Assembly: GCF_030811215.1 (NCBI RefSeq)
Contig: NZ_JAUSQM010000001.1
Coordinates: forward strand, 186,001-250,000
Source of the DNA: Nocardioides massiliensis
GTDB lineage: Bacteria; Actinomycetota; Actinomycetes; Propionibacteriales; Nocardioidaceae
Direction of reading: 5' to 3'
DNA: 64,000 nucleotides
The translations under genes and the position numbers were made by a program. Positions 15,993-23,795 of this stretch are shown here, one piece after another. Every line of letters begins with the position of its first letter. The first letter of the stretch is position 1. The notes beneath the pieces are model-generated. The model searched no databases and had not been told where the DNA came from. It was given only the letters and a program-made list of their open reading frames with translations.

Positions 15993-16561
15993 GACTCCTC
16001 CGGGGTGTCGAATAGGCCGCCGACGACACGGTCGGCTCGGTACGTCAGAGGCGGCTGCCAGACGAGGAGGCAGCAGCCGAAGGGGGGGCGGTTGTTCGGC
16101 CCCACCGCGGTCTGGCCGGGCTTGAGAAACCGCATCCGACCCGGCAGGAACTCGACCGTCAGCGGGGAGCGTGGACGGTCGCGGTAGGGCTCGACGAGCT
16201 GCTGCCACCACTGCTGCTCGGTCCGGTTCGCCGGGAGCAGCATCACGATGCCGAGCGTCGACGCCCAGCACTCCCACGCCTTCCGGATCCACGGCGCGAT
16301 GTCGGAGTACGGCGGGTTGCACCACACCCGCTCACCGGACCAGTCCTGCGCCAGCCCGTCGGTCTCCCTGGTCCAGTACCGCTCACAGCGCGCGTTATGC
16401 GGGGCTGCCGCCGCGTCGACGGTGAAGGGGCCGAAGCGGTCGTCGAAGTCCGCGAAGTCCAGCGGGTGCACCGCCCGGTCGTCCACGCCGTCGACCTCGT
16501 CGAGCGAGCGCCGGCCCACCTGCTGCGGGTGCGCGTTGGCTTTGAAGCGTGAGAGAGCCAT
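15989..16561 (-). CDS. Phage DNA N6-adenine methyltransferase (Dam-type)
   Basis: 190 residues with the NPPY catalytic motif at residues 82-85 (VWCNPPYSDIAPWI). Upstream is DPVT-like FGPFTVDAAAAPHNARCERYWT, the SAM-binding region of the phage-type N6-adenine methylases. LGIVMLLPANRTEQQWWQ follows. This matches the compact Dam family encoded by many tailed phages, which modifies GATC-like or other sites to evade host restriction. It overlaps both neighbours. Confidence 0.9.
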   Translation of the reverse strand: MALSRFKANAHPQQVGRRSLDEVDGVDDRAVHPLDFADFDDRFGPFTVDAAAAPHNARCERYWTRETDGLAQDWSGERVWCNPPYSDIAPWIRKAWECWASTLGIVMLLPANRTEQQWWQQLVEPYRDRPRSPLTVEFLPGRMRFLKPGQTAVGPNNRPPFGCCLLVWQPPLTYRADRVVGGLFDTPEES

Positions 16562-17265
16562 CAGCCCTTCACCCCACCCTCTTCGCTGCCGCCGGCGAGC
16601 CGACGCAGCTCGTCCGGGACGATCTCCAACGCGAACTGCGACCACAAGACCGTCAGTGCGATCTCAGTCGCCCGCTCGGCACCGATCGCCTCGACCAGCG
16701 CCGCGAGCATCCGGTCCAGCACGTTCCGCAGCACCGCAGCGAGCTGCTGACCAGCCGACTCCGCCAGCCGCACACGCCGCTCCTCGATCCCCGCATCGAG
16801 ACACGTCTTCGCGACCTTCACCAGCCGGTCACGCTCCGACTGCCACAACGCCACGAACGCATTCGGCCCGGCCTGATAGGTGACGCCGTTGTCGGTGCCC
16901 TTCTCGAGCTGCGTCCCGTGGGTCTCCTTCACCCGACCCCACGCCACCTCCGAGCGATCCATGTCCGCGACGATCGCGCCCAGCCACTGCACCGCCCCCG
17001 CGCACCGATGGAGCTCCTCGAGCAACGCGGTGTGCGGGTCGACCTCGCGCGGCAGCCCGAACGCCTCGACGGCGAGCAGCGCCCGGCGTTCCGTACGCCG
17101 TGCCTCGGCGGCTGCGAGCGCGCGCGGTGAGGAGCCGCCGTGCATGCGGCAGACGGTCTGGTCGGCCATGGGGCGTTGGGTGCAGGGGTTGCCGGCGCGG
17201 GTGTGGGCGGAGCACCTGGTGTGGGGTTGTCCGCAGCGGCTGCACGGCATGAGGTCGTCGGTCAT
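16561..17265 (-). CDS. Putative terminase small subunit (CxxHGG-type)
   Basis: 234 residues starting MTDDLMPCSRCGQ. The N-terminus has CSAHTRAGNPC and CRMHGGSSPRA, the cysteine plus HGG-x-x-P signature seen in actinophage proteins often named small terminase. A long helical region follows, with KVAKTCLDAGIEERRVRLAESAG and LRNVLDRMLAALVEAIGAE. The gene lies several genes upstream of the large terminase rather than next to it. A generic DNA-binding role is the safe statement. Confidence 0.6.
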   Translation of the reverse strand: MTDDLMPCSRCGQPHTRCSAHTRAGNPCTQRPMADQTVCRMHGGSSPRALAAAEARRTERRALLAVEAFGLPREVDPHTALLEELHRCAGAVQWLGAIVADMDRSEVAWGRVKETHGTQLEKGTDNGVTYQAGPNAFVALWQSERDRLVKVAKTCLDAGIEERRVRLAESAGQQLAAVLRNVLDRMLAALVEAIGAERATEIALTVLWSQFALEIVPDELRRLAGGSEEGGVKG

Positions 17266-17471
17266 CGCGCACCGTCCGGCTGCCAACGGGTGTCGGTGAC
17301 GTACACCTCAGCGTCCTTGCCGAAGCGGCGGAGCTTGTCGGCGTACTGGTGGGCGTCGTGTCCGCGAGTGAAGTGCTTGTGCCGGACGTCGGGGCGGTTG
17401 CCTTGGCGGATCCAGCGGACGGTGTAGAGCTTGCCGTCGCGGGGTGTGAGGCGGGGGTCTCTGGTGGTCAT
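17262..17471 (-). CDS. Small basic phage protein
   Basis: 69 residues: MTTRDPRLTPRDGKLYTVRW then a HARG-rich stretch ending TDTRWQPDGAR. The KLYTVRWIRQGNR-x-DVRHKHF region looks like a small beta-sheet DNA-binding (AP2/arm-type) fold, but this is only a resemblance. The ATG overlaps the next gene by 4 bases. It is the first gene downstream of the GGGACACGGTC repeat region. Confidence 0.65.
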   Translation of the reverse strand: MTTRDPRLTPRDGKLYTVRWIRQGNRPDVRHKHFTRGHDAHQYADKLRRFGKDAEVYVTDTRWQPDGAR

Positions 17472-17509
17472 CGGGCACCGCCGTGAGAGGGGTGCCGGGA
17501 CACGCTTCG

Positions 17510-17638
17510 GGGACACGGTCGCGCGGGCTCGCTGACTGTGTCCCTAATCGAAGATATAGGGACCACGGGACACAGTCGTCTCGCGTCTGCCCGGACCCCC
17601 TCTTGGGACACGGTCGGGACACGGTCGGGGACACGGTC
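17510..17638. repeat. GGGACACGGTC iteron-like cluster with an 11-base inverted repeat
   Basis: Direct copies of GGGACAC(G/A)GTC lie at 17510-17520, 17567-17577, 17605-17615, 17616-17626 and 17628-17638. An inverted copy at 17534-17544 forms a perfect 11-base palindrome arm with the 17567 copy. The 22-base spacer contains the only AT-rich run nearby (TAATCGAAGATATAGG). It lies directly downstream of the helicase gene, whose stop overlaps the last copy. Candidate replication origin or operator/promoter region. Confidence 0.8.
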
Positions 17639-20264
17639 AGTCGGTGGGGTTGAGGTGGTCATCCTCGGCCTCCCGGTAGTGGGCGATGGAGTGGTGGAGT
17701 TTGGATCCCCGGGGGCCGTCGATGCGGGAGACGAACCCCTCGGAGACGAGGAGGTTGATGGCGTCGCGCAGGACCTTGTCCTTGGCGGTGACGGAGTCCT
17801 TGACGGTGCGGAAGCTGCAGAGGTCGTTCTCCTCGATGAACCGCGAGACCTTCTCCATCACGACGGTGGGGCGGAAGGTGCCGTCGTCGTTCTTGGGGGC
17901 GGCGTCGCGGGTGATTTCCCACTTTGTGGTGGGTGTGCCGTCGGGGAGGGTGTGGGTGGAGTCGATGACGAATTCGCCGGCGTAGCCGCCGCCGGAGGTC
18001 TTGCGGAGTTCGCCGGTGCGGTCCTTCTCGATGCGCAGGGTGACGCGGCCGATGCCGCCGGGGGCGGGCTTGACCTTGGCTTCGGCGCGGAGGTAGGCGC
18101 CGTCCATGGCTCGTTTCTTGGCGGTGCCGCCGATGGCGTAGCCGGTGACGCGGGCTTCGGCGGACTTGGGGAGGTGGTCGACGGAGATGACGCAGGAGCC
18201 GGCTTTGGCGGGGGGCATGGCGATGTCGCGGAGGGCGGCGGTGATCTCGTCGTTGTCGACGCTCTTGACGCCGAGCATGGGGAGGACTTCGCCGAGGGAG
18301 TCGATGACGACGATGGTGGGGGCGAGTCGGGTGATGTCGGCGACGGCTGCGCGGAGTTGGTCGGCGTCTTCGGGTTCGTAGTAGCGGAAGCGGTCTTGGT
18401 CGGCGATGAGGTGCCAGGGGGCGCCGAGGAGGGCGAGGCGGGCGGCGGTGTGGTCGGCGCCGTTGTGGTCGACGTCGATCATGGCGAAGGTGTGGCCGGC
18501 GCGGAGGGCTTCGACGCCGGCGGCTTGGGCGAGCCAGGTGTTGTGGGTGGGTACGTGGCCGTTGGTGAGGTAGAGGTGGTCGGGGTTGGATACGGCGATG
18601 CAGCGCATGGGGACGTAGCGGCCGGTGGGTGTGATGGACCGGATGGTTCGGCTGGGGGCGGTGCGTGTGGTGTGTGCGGCGTACGCCGTGGCCTTGCGGG
18701 TGAGGCGGAATGGGTTCATGCCGAGGGGCAGTCGGACGGCGATGCGGTAGTGGTCGCGGTGGCGGGTGCCGTTGAGCATGGAGGGCGCCGTGTGGGTGGC
18801 GGCGGTGCCTCCGAGGCTCTGGACGAGGCGTTGCAGGTCGGTCGCGAGCTGCAGAGAGACGGTGGTGAAGGTGGCCTGTCGGTTCTCGATGCAGCCGTCG
18901 GTGTCCATGAGGCCGCGGAGCAGCTCGAGGCGTTGGCCGGCGGATGCGGTGAGGTAGCAGCTGGGGATGTGCTTGCTCTCGCTGCGGGTGTGGGCGAGGT
19001 CGAGCTCGCGGAGGATGGTCTGCAGGGGGTTGGCGTGGCCGCGACGGTAGGCCAGGGCGTAGCTGCAACGGCCGTCGTGCACGGGGGTCATCCCGGGCGG
19101 GAGCTGGTTGACGATGGCCTCGAGGATCTCGGGGTCTTCGGTGGAGATGCGGATGTCGCGCCCGAGGTGGCCGTCGCCGAGTAGCGCTCCGAGGGTGTAG
19201 GGGTCGAGCGGGAGTGCGGCCTCTGGGTGCTCGGCGGGCTCGGGGTTGGGCAGGTGCCAGCGTGGTCGGCCGTGGGGTTGGCGCACGCCGGCCTCGGCGA
19301 TCTCGCGGGCGGTGAGAGTGCGCCAGCCACGGCTGCGGCGGCGGTCGTTGTGGTCTTGGACGGTCCAGAGGTGCTCGTCGCAGCATTCGATGGTGATGCC
19401 GTCGCTGGTGGTGACTTCCCAGACCTCCCGCAGGCCGCGCTCGTGGATCGCCTGGACCGTCTGGGGTCGGCCGTCGATGCCGAGGATGGTGTCGCCGACG
19501 TTGAGGCTGCCCATGGTGCGTGGGCCGGTGGGTGTCTGGATTTCGGCGGTGTAGGGCTGCGCCTTGCCGCTTTCGGGGTCTCCGAAGACGCCGTTGTGGC
19601 GGCCGGCGTAGAAGAGGGCGTGGCCGTCGGTGCGGGTGCACCAGGTGGGTGGTGTGGCGGTGGGTGGGGTGCCGTTGAGGACCCAGGTGAGGTCGGTGAG
19701 GCCGGTGGCGGTGGTGGTGTCGCGGGGGCCGAGGCGGAGGACGGTTTCGTCGAGGCGTTGGAGGCTCTCGGCGAGGACGTGGTCGAGGCGGTCGATGTGG
19801 GCGTCGGTGGCGAGGTTGGTGAGTTCGCGTGCGGTGTCGGCGACGACGCGGAGGCGGGCGTTGTCGCGGACGATGCGGACGTATTGGGGGGCGAGGGCTG
19901 GGGTGGTGGTGATGGTGGCGAGGTCGGGGAGGAGGCGGGTGGCTTCGCGGTCGCCGGTGGTGGTGATGGCGTTGGCGAGGGTGACGGCGTCGGGGGGTAC
20001 GCCGTCGCGGTGGTTGAGGGTGTGCCAGGTGCGCCAGATGGTGGTGTGGGCGGGCCAGTAGAAGTCGTCGTGGTCGAGCTCGTGCTCGAGGGTGGTGGCG
20101 GGGTGGTGGCCGTCGTGGGTGGGTGGGGTGAGGAGGAGGGCGAGGAGGGCGTGTTCGGCTGCGCGGTCGGCCGCGGGTGGTCGGTTGTTGGGTGGGGTGT
20201 CGTAGTCGGGGTCGAAGGGTGGTTCGGCCAGCCGGAGTGGTGGTCGGTCGTCCCTGTCGGTCAC
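17637..20264 (-). CDS. Replicative DNA helicase (DnaB-like), interrupted by an intein
   Basis: 875 residues from a GTG with a GAGG ribosome site. Residues about 35-140 form a DnaB N-terminal domain (AAEHALLALLLTPPTHDG, DDFYWPAHTTIWRTWH). The ATPase P-loop GDPESGK-T is split: residues 228-234 precede, and T576 follows, a 341-residue intein. After splicing, the RecA-like core continues TWLAQAAGVEALRAGHTFAMIDVDHNG with Walker B TIVVIDSLG (650-658). The end is a winged-helix-like segment. The mature protein would be 534 residues. It should unwind DNA for phage replication, but only after the intein splices, since the P-loop is disrupted. Confidence 0.92.
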   Translation of the reverse strand: MTDRDDRPPLRLAEPPFDPDYDTPPNNRPPAADRAAEHALLALLLTPPTHDGHHPATTLEHELDHDDFYWPAHTTIWRTWHTLNHRDGVPPDAVTLANAITTTGDREATRLLPDLATITTTPALAPQYVRIVRDNARLRVVADTARELTNLATDAHIDRLDHVLAESLQRLDETVLRLGPRDTTTATGLTDLTWVLNGTPPTATPPTWCTRTDGHALFYAGRHNGVFGDPESGKAQPYTAEIQTPTGPRTMGSLNVGDTILGIDGRPQTVQAIHERGLREVWEVTTSDGITIECCDEHLWTVQDHNDRRRSRGWRTLTAREIAEAGVRQPHGRPRWHLPNPEPAEHPEAALPLDPYTLGALLGDGHLGRDIRISTEDPEILEAIVNQLPPGMTPVHDGRCSYALAYRRGHANPLQTILRELDLAHTRSESKHIPSCYLTASAGQRLELLRGLMDTDGCIENRQATFTTVSLQLATDLQRLVQSLGGTAATHTAPSMLNGTRHRDHYRIAVRLPLGMNPFRLTRKATAYAAHTTRTAPSRTIRSITPTGRYVPMRCIAVSNPDHLYLTNGHVPTHNTWLAQAAGVEALRAGHTFAMIDVDHNGADHTAARLALLGAPWHLIADQDRFRYYEPEDADQLRAAVADITRLAPTIVVIDSLGEVLPMLGVKSVDNDEITAALRDIAMPPAKAGSCVISVDHLPKSAEARVTGYAIGGTAKKRAMDGAYLRAEAKVKPAPGGIGRVTLRIEKDRTGELRKTSGGGYAGEFVIDSTHTLPDGTPTTKWEITRDAAPKNDDGTFRPTVVMEKVSRFIEENDLCSFRTVKDSVTAKDKVLRDAINLLVSEGFVSRIDGPRGSKLHHSIAHYREAEDDHLNPTD
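18540..19562 (-). other. Class 3 intein with LAGLIDADG endonuclease in the helicase P-loop
   Basis: 341 codons between GK and T of the Walker A motif. The first residue is Ala, not Cys or Ser, and the last two are His-Asn followed by Thr. The non-contiguous WCT signature of class 3 inteins is present: Trp at intein residue 66 (DEHLWTV), Cys at 321 (MRCIAVSNPDHLYL) and Thr at 339 (GHVPTHN). Two LAGLIDADG-type helices, LGALLGDGH (124-132) and LLRGLMDTDG (214-223), indicate a homing endonuclease. Class 3 inteins start splicing from the internal Cys. Insertion at GK/T is a known DnaB-family site. Confidence 0.92.
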
Positions 20265-20449
20265 GTGGTGCCTCGGTCCTCGTGTGGTGGGTGGGGGTGC
20301 TGGGGGGCGCAGGGTCACCGGGCCCGTGGAAGTGGCTGTCCGGGCGGCCGTTGGGCGGGCCTGTGTGGGGGTGTCCTTCGCCGGTGCTTCGGTTGGCCCG
20401 GGGTTTCCGGCGTTGACGCCCCTCCAGCTGGTTCGGGTGGGCCTGGGGG

Positions 20450-20965
20450 TTAGGCGCCTGGGTTGAAGGGGTCGGGGATGGCGCGGCGGCCGTGGTCTTC
20501 GTCGGGTTCGGCGTCGGGGTCCTGGTCTTCGTCTTGGTCCTCGTCGACGTCGTCCGGGTCGGCGTCGGGGTGGCGGCCGTCCCACAGGCCGATGACCTCG
20601 CCGGACTCGTCGTGTTCGACGAGCGCGGCGCCGTGGCCGCGGACCTGCTCGACGGTGGGTTCGTCGCCGCCGTCGAGGGGCAGCTGGTCGCCGTTGTCGT
20701 CGACCTTGCGGTTGTAGAACAGGGCGCGCTGGAACTCGCGGAGGTGGTCTTCGGCGAGGGTGGTGGTGGCGGGTTCGATGTGCGTGATGACGAGGTCGAC
20801 GGCGCGGTCGCCGGAGGTGACGTTCTTGGAGACGGCGGCGACTTCGAGTTCGACGACGGCGATGAGGTGGCCGGATTCTTGGTCGGCGAAGCGGGTGGCC
20901 ATGTCGTCGGTGATGCCGGTGGCGTTGAGGCCCTTGGCGCGGATCTTGGCGGTGGTGTCGCTCAT
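20450..20965 (-). CDS. Conserved phage early protein, unknown
   Basis: 171 residues starting MSDTTAKIRAKGLNATGITDD from an ATG with AGGAGACA upstream. The first 110 residues are a mixed alpha/beta domain (SGHLIAVVELEVAAVSKNVTSGDRAVDLVITHIEPAT). The last 40 residues are very acidic (DDVDEDQDEDQDPDAEPDEDHG), as in single-strand DNA-binding or partner-recruiting proteins. It lies between the resolvase and helicase genes. I do not recognise the family. The 185 bases between it and the helicase start hold no gene I can support. Confidence 0.7.
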   Translation of the reverse strand: MSDTTAKIRAKGLNATGITDDMATRFADQESGHLIAVVELEVAAVSKNVTSGDRAVDLVITHIEPATTTLAEDHLREFQRALFYNRKVDDNGDQLPLDGGDEPTVEQVRGHGAALVEHDESGEVIGLWDGRHPDADPDDVDEDQDEDQDPDAEPDEDHGRRAIPDPFNPGA

Positions 20966-21003
20966 GTGGTGGTGTCTCCTGTCGGGTGGGTGGGGTGCTG
21001 CGG

Positions 21004-21531
21004 TCAGATGAGGGAGGCCTGCAGCGGGGGTGCTGCGGCGGCTTGGGGTGTGGTCTGGTCGGCGATGTAGACGGCGAGGGCGTAGGCCTGCCAGACGTCG
21101 GCGCGGAAGCCGTAGAACCAGCCCGGCGCGGCCTTGGTGCCCTTGCCGTGGTTGGGCTGGCCGGGTGCGAAGCGGTCGACGAGGGCCTGGCGGATGTTGG
21201 AGTCCTTGGCCCGAGCGGAGTGGCAGTGGTGGAGCTTGATGTCGCGGCGGTAGATCAGCTCGGGGCCGGTCTGGGTGGCGACGCCGGTGGCGGCTTCGAG
21301 GTAGCGGCCGATCCACACGCAGGTCTCGAAGACCTCTTTGCCGACGGCCATGCCGTAGGAGGCGACCATCTCGATCGCGGCGGTGTCCCATTCGAGGTCT
21401 CCCCAGCAGTGGCCGAGGACCTGGGGGTTGGGGGACTTGCCGAACTGCAGTGGTTGGCGGGTGTGGGCGTTGATGATGACCCAGCCGGTGTGGGTGTTGC
21501 CGGGGTCGATGGCGAGGATGCGGTGGGTCAT
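21004..21531 (-). CDS. RuvC-like Holliday junction resolvase
   Basis: 175 residues starting MTHRILAIDPGNTHTGWV. The AIDPGNTxTGW motif is the first RuvC/RNase H strand with its catalytic Asp (D9). IEMVASYGMAVGKEVFETCVWIGRYLEA supplies the second acidic site and helical core, and the C-terminal YGFRADVWQAYALAVYIADQ a further Asp. The family resolves branched DNA before packaging. It overlaps the upstream gene by 4 bases. Confidence 0.85.
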   Translation of the reverse strand: MTHRILAIDPGNTHTGWVIINAHTRQPLQFGKSPNPQVLGHCWGDLEWDTAAIEMVASYGMAVGKEVFETCVWIGRYLEAATGVATQTGPELIYRRDIKLHHCHSARAKDSNIRQALVDRFAPGQPNHGKGTKAAPGWFYGFRADVWQAYALAVYIADQTTPQAAAAPPLQASLI

Positions 21532-21869
21532 GCGGCGGTCTCCGTTCGGCGGGTGGGTCGGGTTGGTCGGTGTACGCCGCCGCGGAGGACCCAGTCGCCG
21601 TCGTAGCGGGCTTCGTCTTCGGTGATGCGGCCTTCCTTGTTGCAGGGGATGCAGATGTCGGTGGAGTGGGCGCCGATGCGGCCTCGTGCGCGTTCGCGTT
21701 GGCGGGCGAGGGGGTCGAGGCGGTCCCATGCGCGTTGGCCGATGAGTTGGCGGTCGCAGTGCTTGCAGACGCGGGGGCAGGTGGTGTGTTGCCAGCCGGT
21801 GTCGGTGGGGCGGGCGTAGATGTCGCCGGTGAAGGGCTGGTCGCAGCGGGGGCAGCGCAGGACGATCAC
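21528..21869 (-). CDS. Zinc-ribbon protein
   Basis: 113 residues from a GTG that overlaps the upstream stop. Cysteine pairs CPRCDQPF and CPRVCKHCDRQLIG, and later CIPCNKEGR, suggest two zinc sites, the last resembling an HNH-associated CxxC but without a visible HNH histidine triad. It could bind DNA or act as a recombination endonuclease accessory. Confidence 0.65.
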   Translation of the reverse strand: MIVLRCPRCDQPFTGDIYARPTDTGWQHTTCPRVCKHCDRQLIGQRAWDRLDPLARQRERARGRIGAHSTDICIPCNKEGRITEDEARYDGDWVLRGGVHRPTRPTRRTETAA

Positions 21870-22861
21870 GCCGGCACCCCCTGGTAGATGTCGTCGTCGT
21901 CGAGCGCCAGCGGTGGGAGCCAGCCGCGCTCGCGCGCGAGGCGCCGCGAGCGTGTCGCGGCGATGCGTTCGCGCTGGTTGGTCTCGGGCGGGAGCGTCAT
22001 GCACAGCTCGGCGTACAGCTTCTCGATCGCGTCGACCGTGGCCCGGGTGAGGACACGGTCCCCGGAGACGACCGGCGCCATGTTCGTCGGTTGGATGCCG
22101 AGGCGGGCGCCGAGCTTGCTCATCGACCAGCCGAGCGCGACGAGTGCGCGCAGGTGGGTGCGTGCGGTCGGTGTGCCGGCGTGGTCGCGTGCCCCGGGTG
22201 CGAGAGGGAGCGGGCCGGGGGTCCAGGCGGGGTCGAGGGCGTAGAGCTTCTCAGCGGTCTCGCGGAGCACCCGCCGTGAGGGCTGCTGGGTGCCGTCGGC
22301 CTGGCGCTTGCCGTACATCAGCTTCCACAGCGCACCTTGGGAGACACCAGAGACCGCGACGATGCGTTTGAGGCCCATCCCGGCGTCCATGAGGTCACGG
22401 ACGTGGGCCCGGACGTGCTCGGCTGGGACGTATTTGGTGTAGCGGCCGTAGGCCTTCTGGCGGCGGCGCCAGTCGTCCTGGGCGGCTCGTGCGGCGCTGC
22501 AGGGGTAGCAGCGGCACTTGTCGAGGACGTAGGCGGCGTTCGTTCCGTGCTGGTGGTTGGCTTCCTTGTGGTGGCAGGGCTTGGGGGTGCGGTCGATGGC
22601 GGCTTCGCGTTCCTCGGCGAGGGCGGCGCGGAGCATGGCTTGTTCGTGCTTCGCGCAGGAGTGCTTCTTCTTGGCGTGGTTGGCCTTGGCTGCGGTGTCG
22701 TAGGTGCCTTCCCAGAAGCAGCGGGCGCAGCGGCGGTGGTAGGTGCCGCGGCGGACGCGTTTGGTGCGCTGGCAGACGTGGCGGCGGGCGTTGAACTCTG
22801 CGTGGCTGCGGGTGGGGTAGGTCTTGGTCCATCCGCAGCGGCAGGTGACGCGGGCGGCCAT
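21866..22861 (-). CDS. Phage DNA-binding protein with cysteine motifs and HTH repeats
   Basis: 331 residues. Cysteine/histidine groups in the first 150 residues (CRCGWTKTYP, CARCFWEGTYD, CRCYPCSAARAA) precede two HTH-like segments: VRDLMDAGMGLKRIVAVSGVSQGALWKLMYG and LRALVALGWSMSKLGARLGI. The C-terminal signature ARERGWLPPLALDDDDIYQG is related to the end of the second element's protein at 58804-59262. It is probably a sequence-specific DNA-binding protein of the early region; the role is unknown. Confidence 0.7.
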   Translation of the reverse strand: MAARVTCRCGWTKTYPTRSHAEFNARRHVCQRTKRVRRGTYHRRCARCFWEGTYDTAAKANHAKKKHSCAKHEQAMLRAALAEEREAAIDRTPKPCHHKEANHQHGTNAAYVLDKCRCYPCSAARAAQDDWRRRQKAYGRYTKYVPAEHVRAHVRDLMDAGMGLKRIVAVSGVSQGALWKLMYGKRQADGTQQPSRRVLRETAEKLYALDPAWTPGPLPLAPGARDHAGTPTARTHLRALVALGWSMSKLGARLGIQPTNMAPVVSGDRVLTRATVDAIEKLYAELCMTLPPETNQRERIAATRSRRLARERGWLPPLALDDDDIYQGVPA

Positions 22862-23334
22862 CACGCGGGCCCCAGGGTGCGGTAGTCCTTGGTGACGCCG
22901 GCTGCGCGGAGGGTGGGGCACGGCCAGGCGACCTCAGCGAACCCGGAAACTCCGCTGAGGCAGTGGCTGCAGGGGGTGTAGCGATGCAGGGTGAAGTCGC
23001 GGCCGTATTGGTCGCGCTCGACGTGCTGGCCGCCGCAGCCGATGTGGCAGTCGTGGCCTTCGGGGACGCTCAGTGCGTCGATCAGGTTGCCGGGGGTGTG
23101 CAGCTCGACCAGCGGGGACAACGAGGATGGTGCGGCGACGCGGACGAGCATTGCGTCCCCGGCGGGGCGGGTTTCGATGGCGGCGCGCGACCAGTCGAGC
23201 ACGACGCCGTACGCGGCGGCCTGGGTCTCGGTGTAGTCGGAGGCCAGCGCGACGGCGCTCAGCACGTCTGCGCGAGAGTCGATGTCGGGGTAGGTGCTGC
23301 GGGTGGTGATGATCGGGGTACGTGGCTCGGCCAT
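22861..23334 (-). CDS. Phage early protein, unknown
   Basis: 157 residues from the ATG at 23334, which shares one base with the upstream stop; a GTG one codon earlier is possible. The first half (TRSTYPDIDSRADVLSAVALASDYTETQAAAYGV) is helical. The second half has CHIGCGGQHVER and CSHCLSG, a likely zinc site. No family recognised. Confidence 0.6.
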   Translation of the reverse strand: MAEPRTPIITTRSTYPDIDSRADVLSAVALASDYTETQAAAYGVVLDWSRAAIETRPAGDAMLVRVAAPSSLSPLVELHTPGNLIDALSVPEGHDCHIGCGGQHVERDQYGRDFTLHRYTPCSHCLSGVSGFAEVAWPCPTLRAAGVTKDYRTLGPA

Positions 23335-23795
23335 CACTCACCTCCCTGCTCGCGGAGACGGGCGGCACGGAGCACCTCGCGGAGGAACTTGCCAGGCAGG
23401 TCATCAGGGACTGGCCAGTCGTCACCGCTGGCTCGCCACCACAGGTCCATCGCTGCCTGATCCCGCTCGGTCAGCGACTCGATGTAGGCGGCGAGGTGGG
23501 CGTCCGGGGCGCGGGAGGCGAGGAAGCCGTCGATGAAGCCGCGGTGGTAGTAGCCGCCCCGGTCGCGATGCGTGCGACCGGCCTCCTGCTCGCGCCAGAA
23601 CGCAGCTTCAGCCGCCCCTCGCTCGTCCTCCCGCTCGTCCGCGTCGGGCTCGGCCGGGGTGCCGGAGGGGCATCCTCGACGGCACGTTGCGGACCCCGCG
23701 CCGCAGATGCAGCAGTCACCCCGGTGGTCAGCCACCAGGGTGCAGCCACGGGTGTGCTCCCGCTCGTCCGCGTCGGGCCTCCTCTCGGCGCTCAT
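23334..23795 (-). CDS. Phage early protein with PDADERE repeats (related to 59530-59910)
   Basis: 153 residues. The motif PDADERE occurs twice, around a cysteine-rich segment (CCICGAGSATCRRGC), followed by a helical C-terminus ending LRAARLREQGGE. The last residues and the DNA coding them are almost identical to the end of the protein at 59530-59910 in the second element. It overlaps neighbours on both sides. Function unknown. Confidence 0.65.
   Translation of the reverse strand: MSAERRPDADEREHTRGCTLVADHRGDCCICGAGSATCRRGCPSGTPAEPDADEREDERGAAEAAFWREQEAGRTHRDRGGYYHRGFIDGFLASRAPDAHLAAYIESLTERDQAAMDLWWRASGDDWPVPDDLPGKFLREVLRAARLREQGGE

Noticed and set aside
16561-17265. HNH endonuclease assignment for the CxxHGG protein
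   Set aside because: Only one HGG motif and a helical body are present; the His/Asn pattern of an HNH nuclease is absent.
17538-20453. Two long plus-strand frames opposite the helicase
   Set aside because: Both are antisense to the helicase and intein; composition is a strong Gly/Val/Glu bias only.
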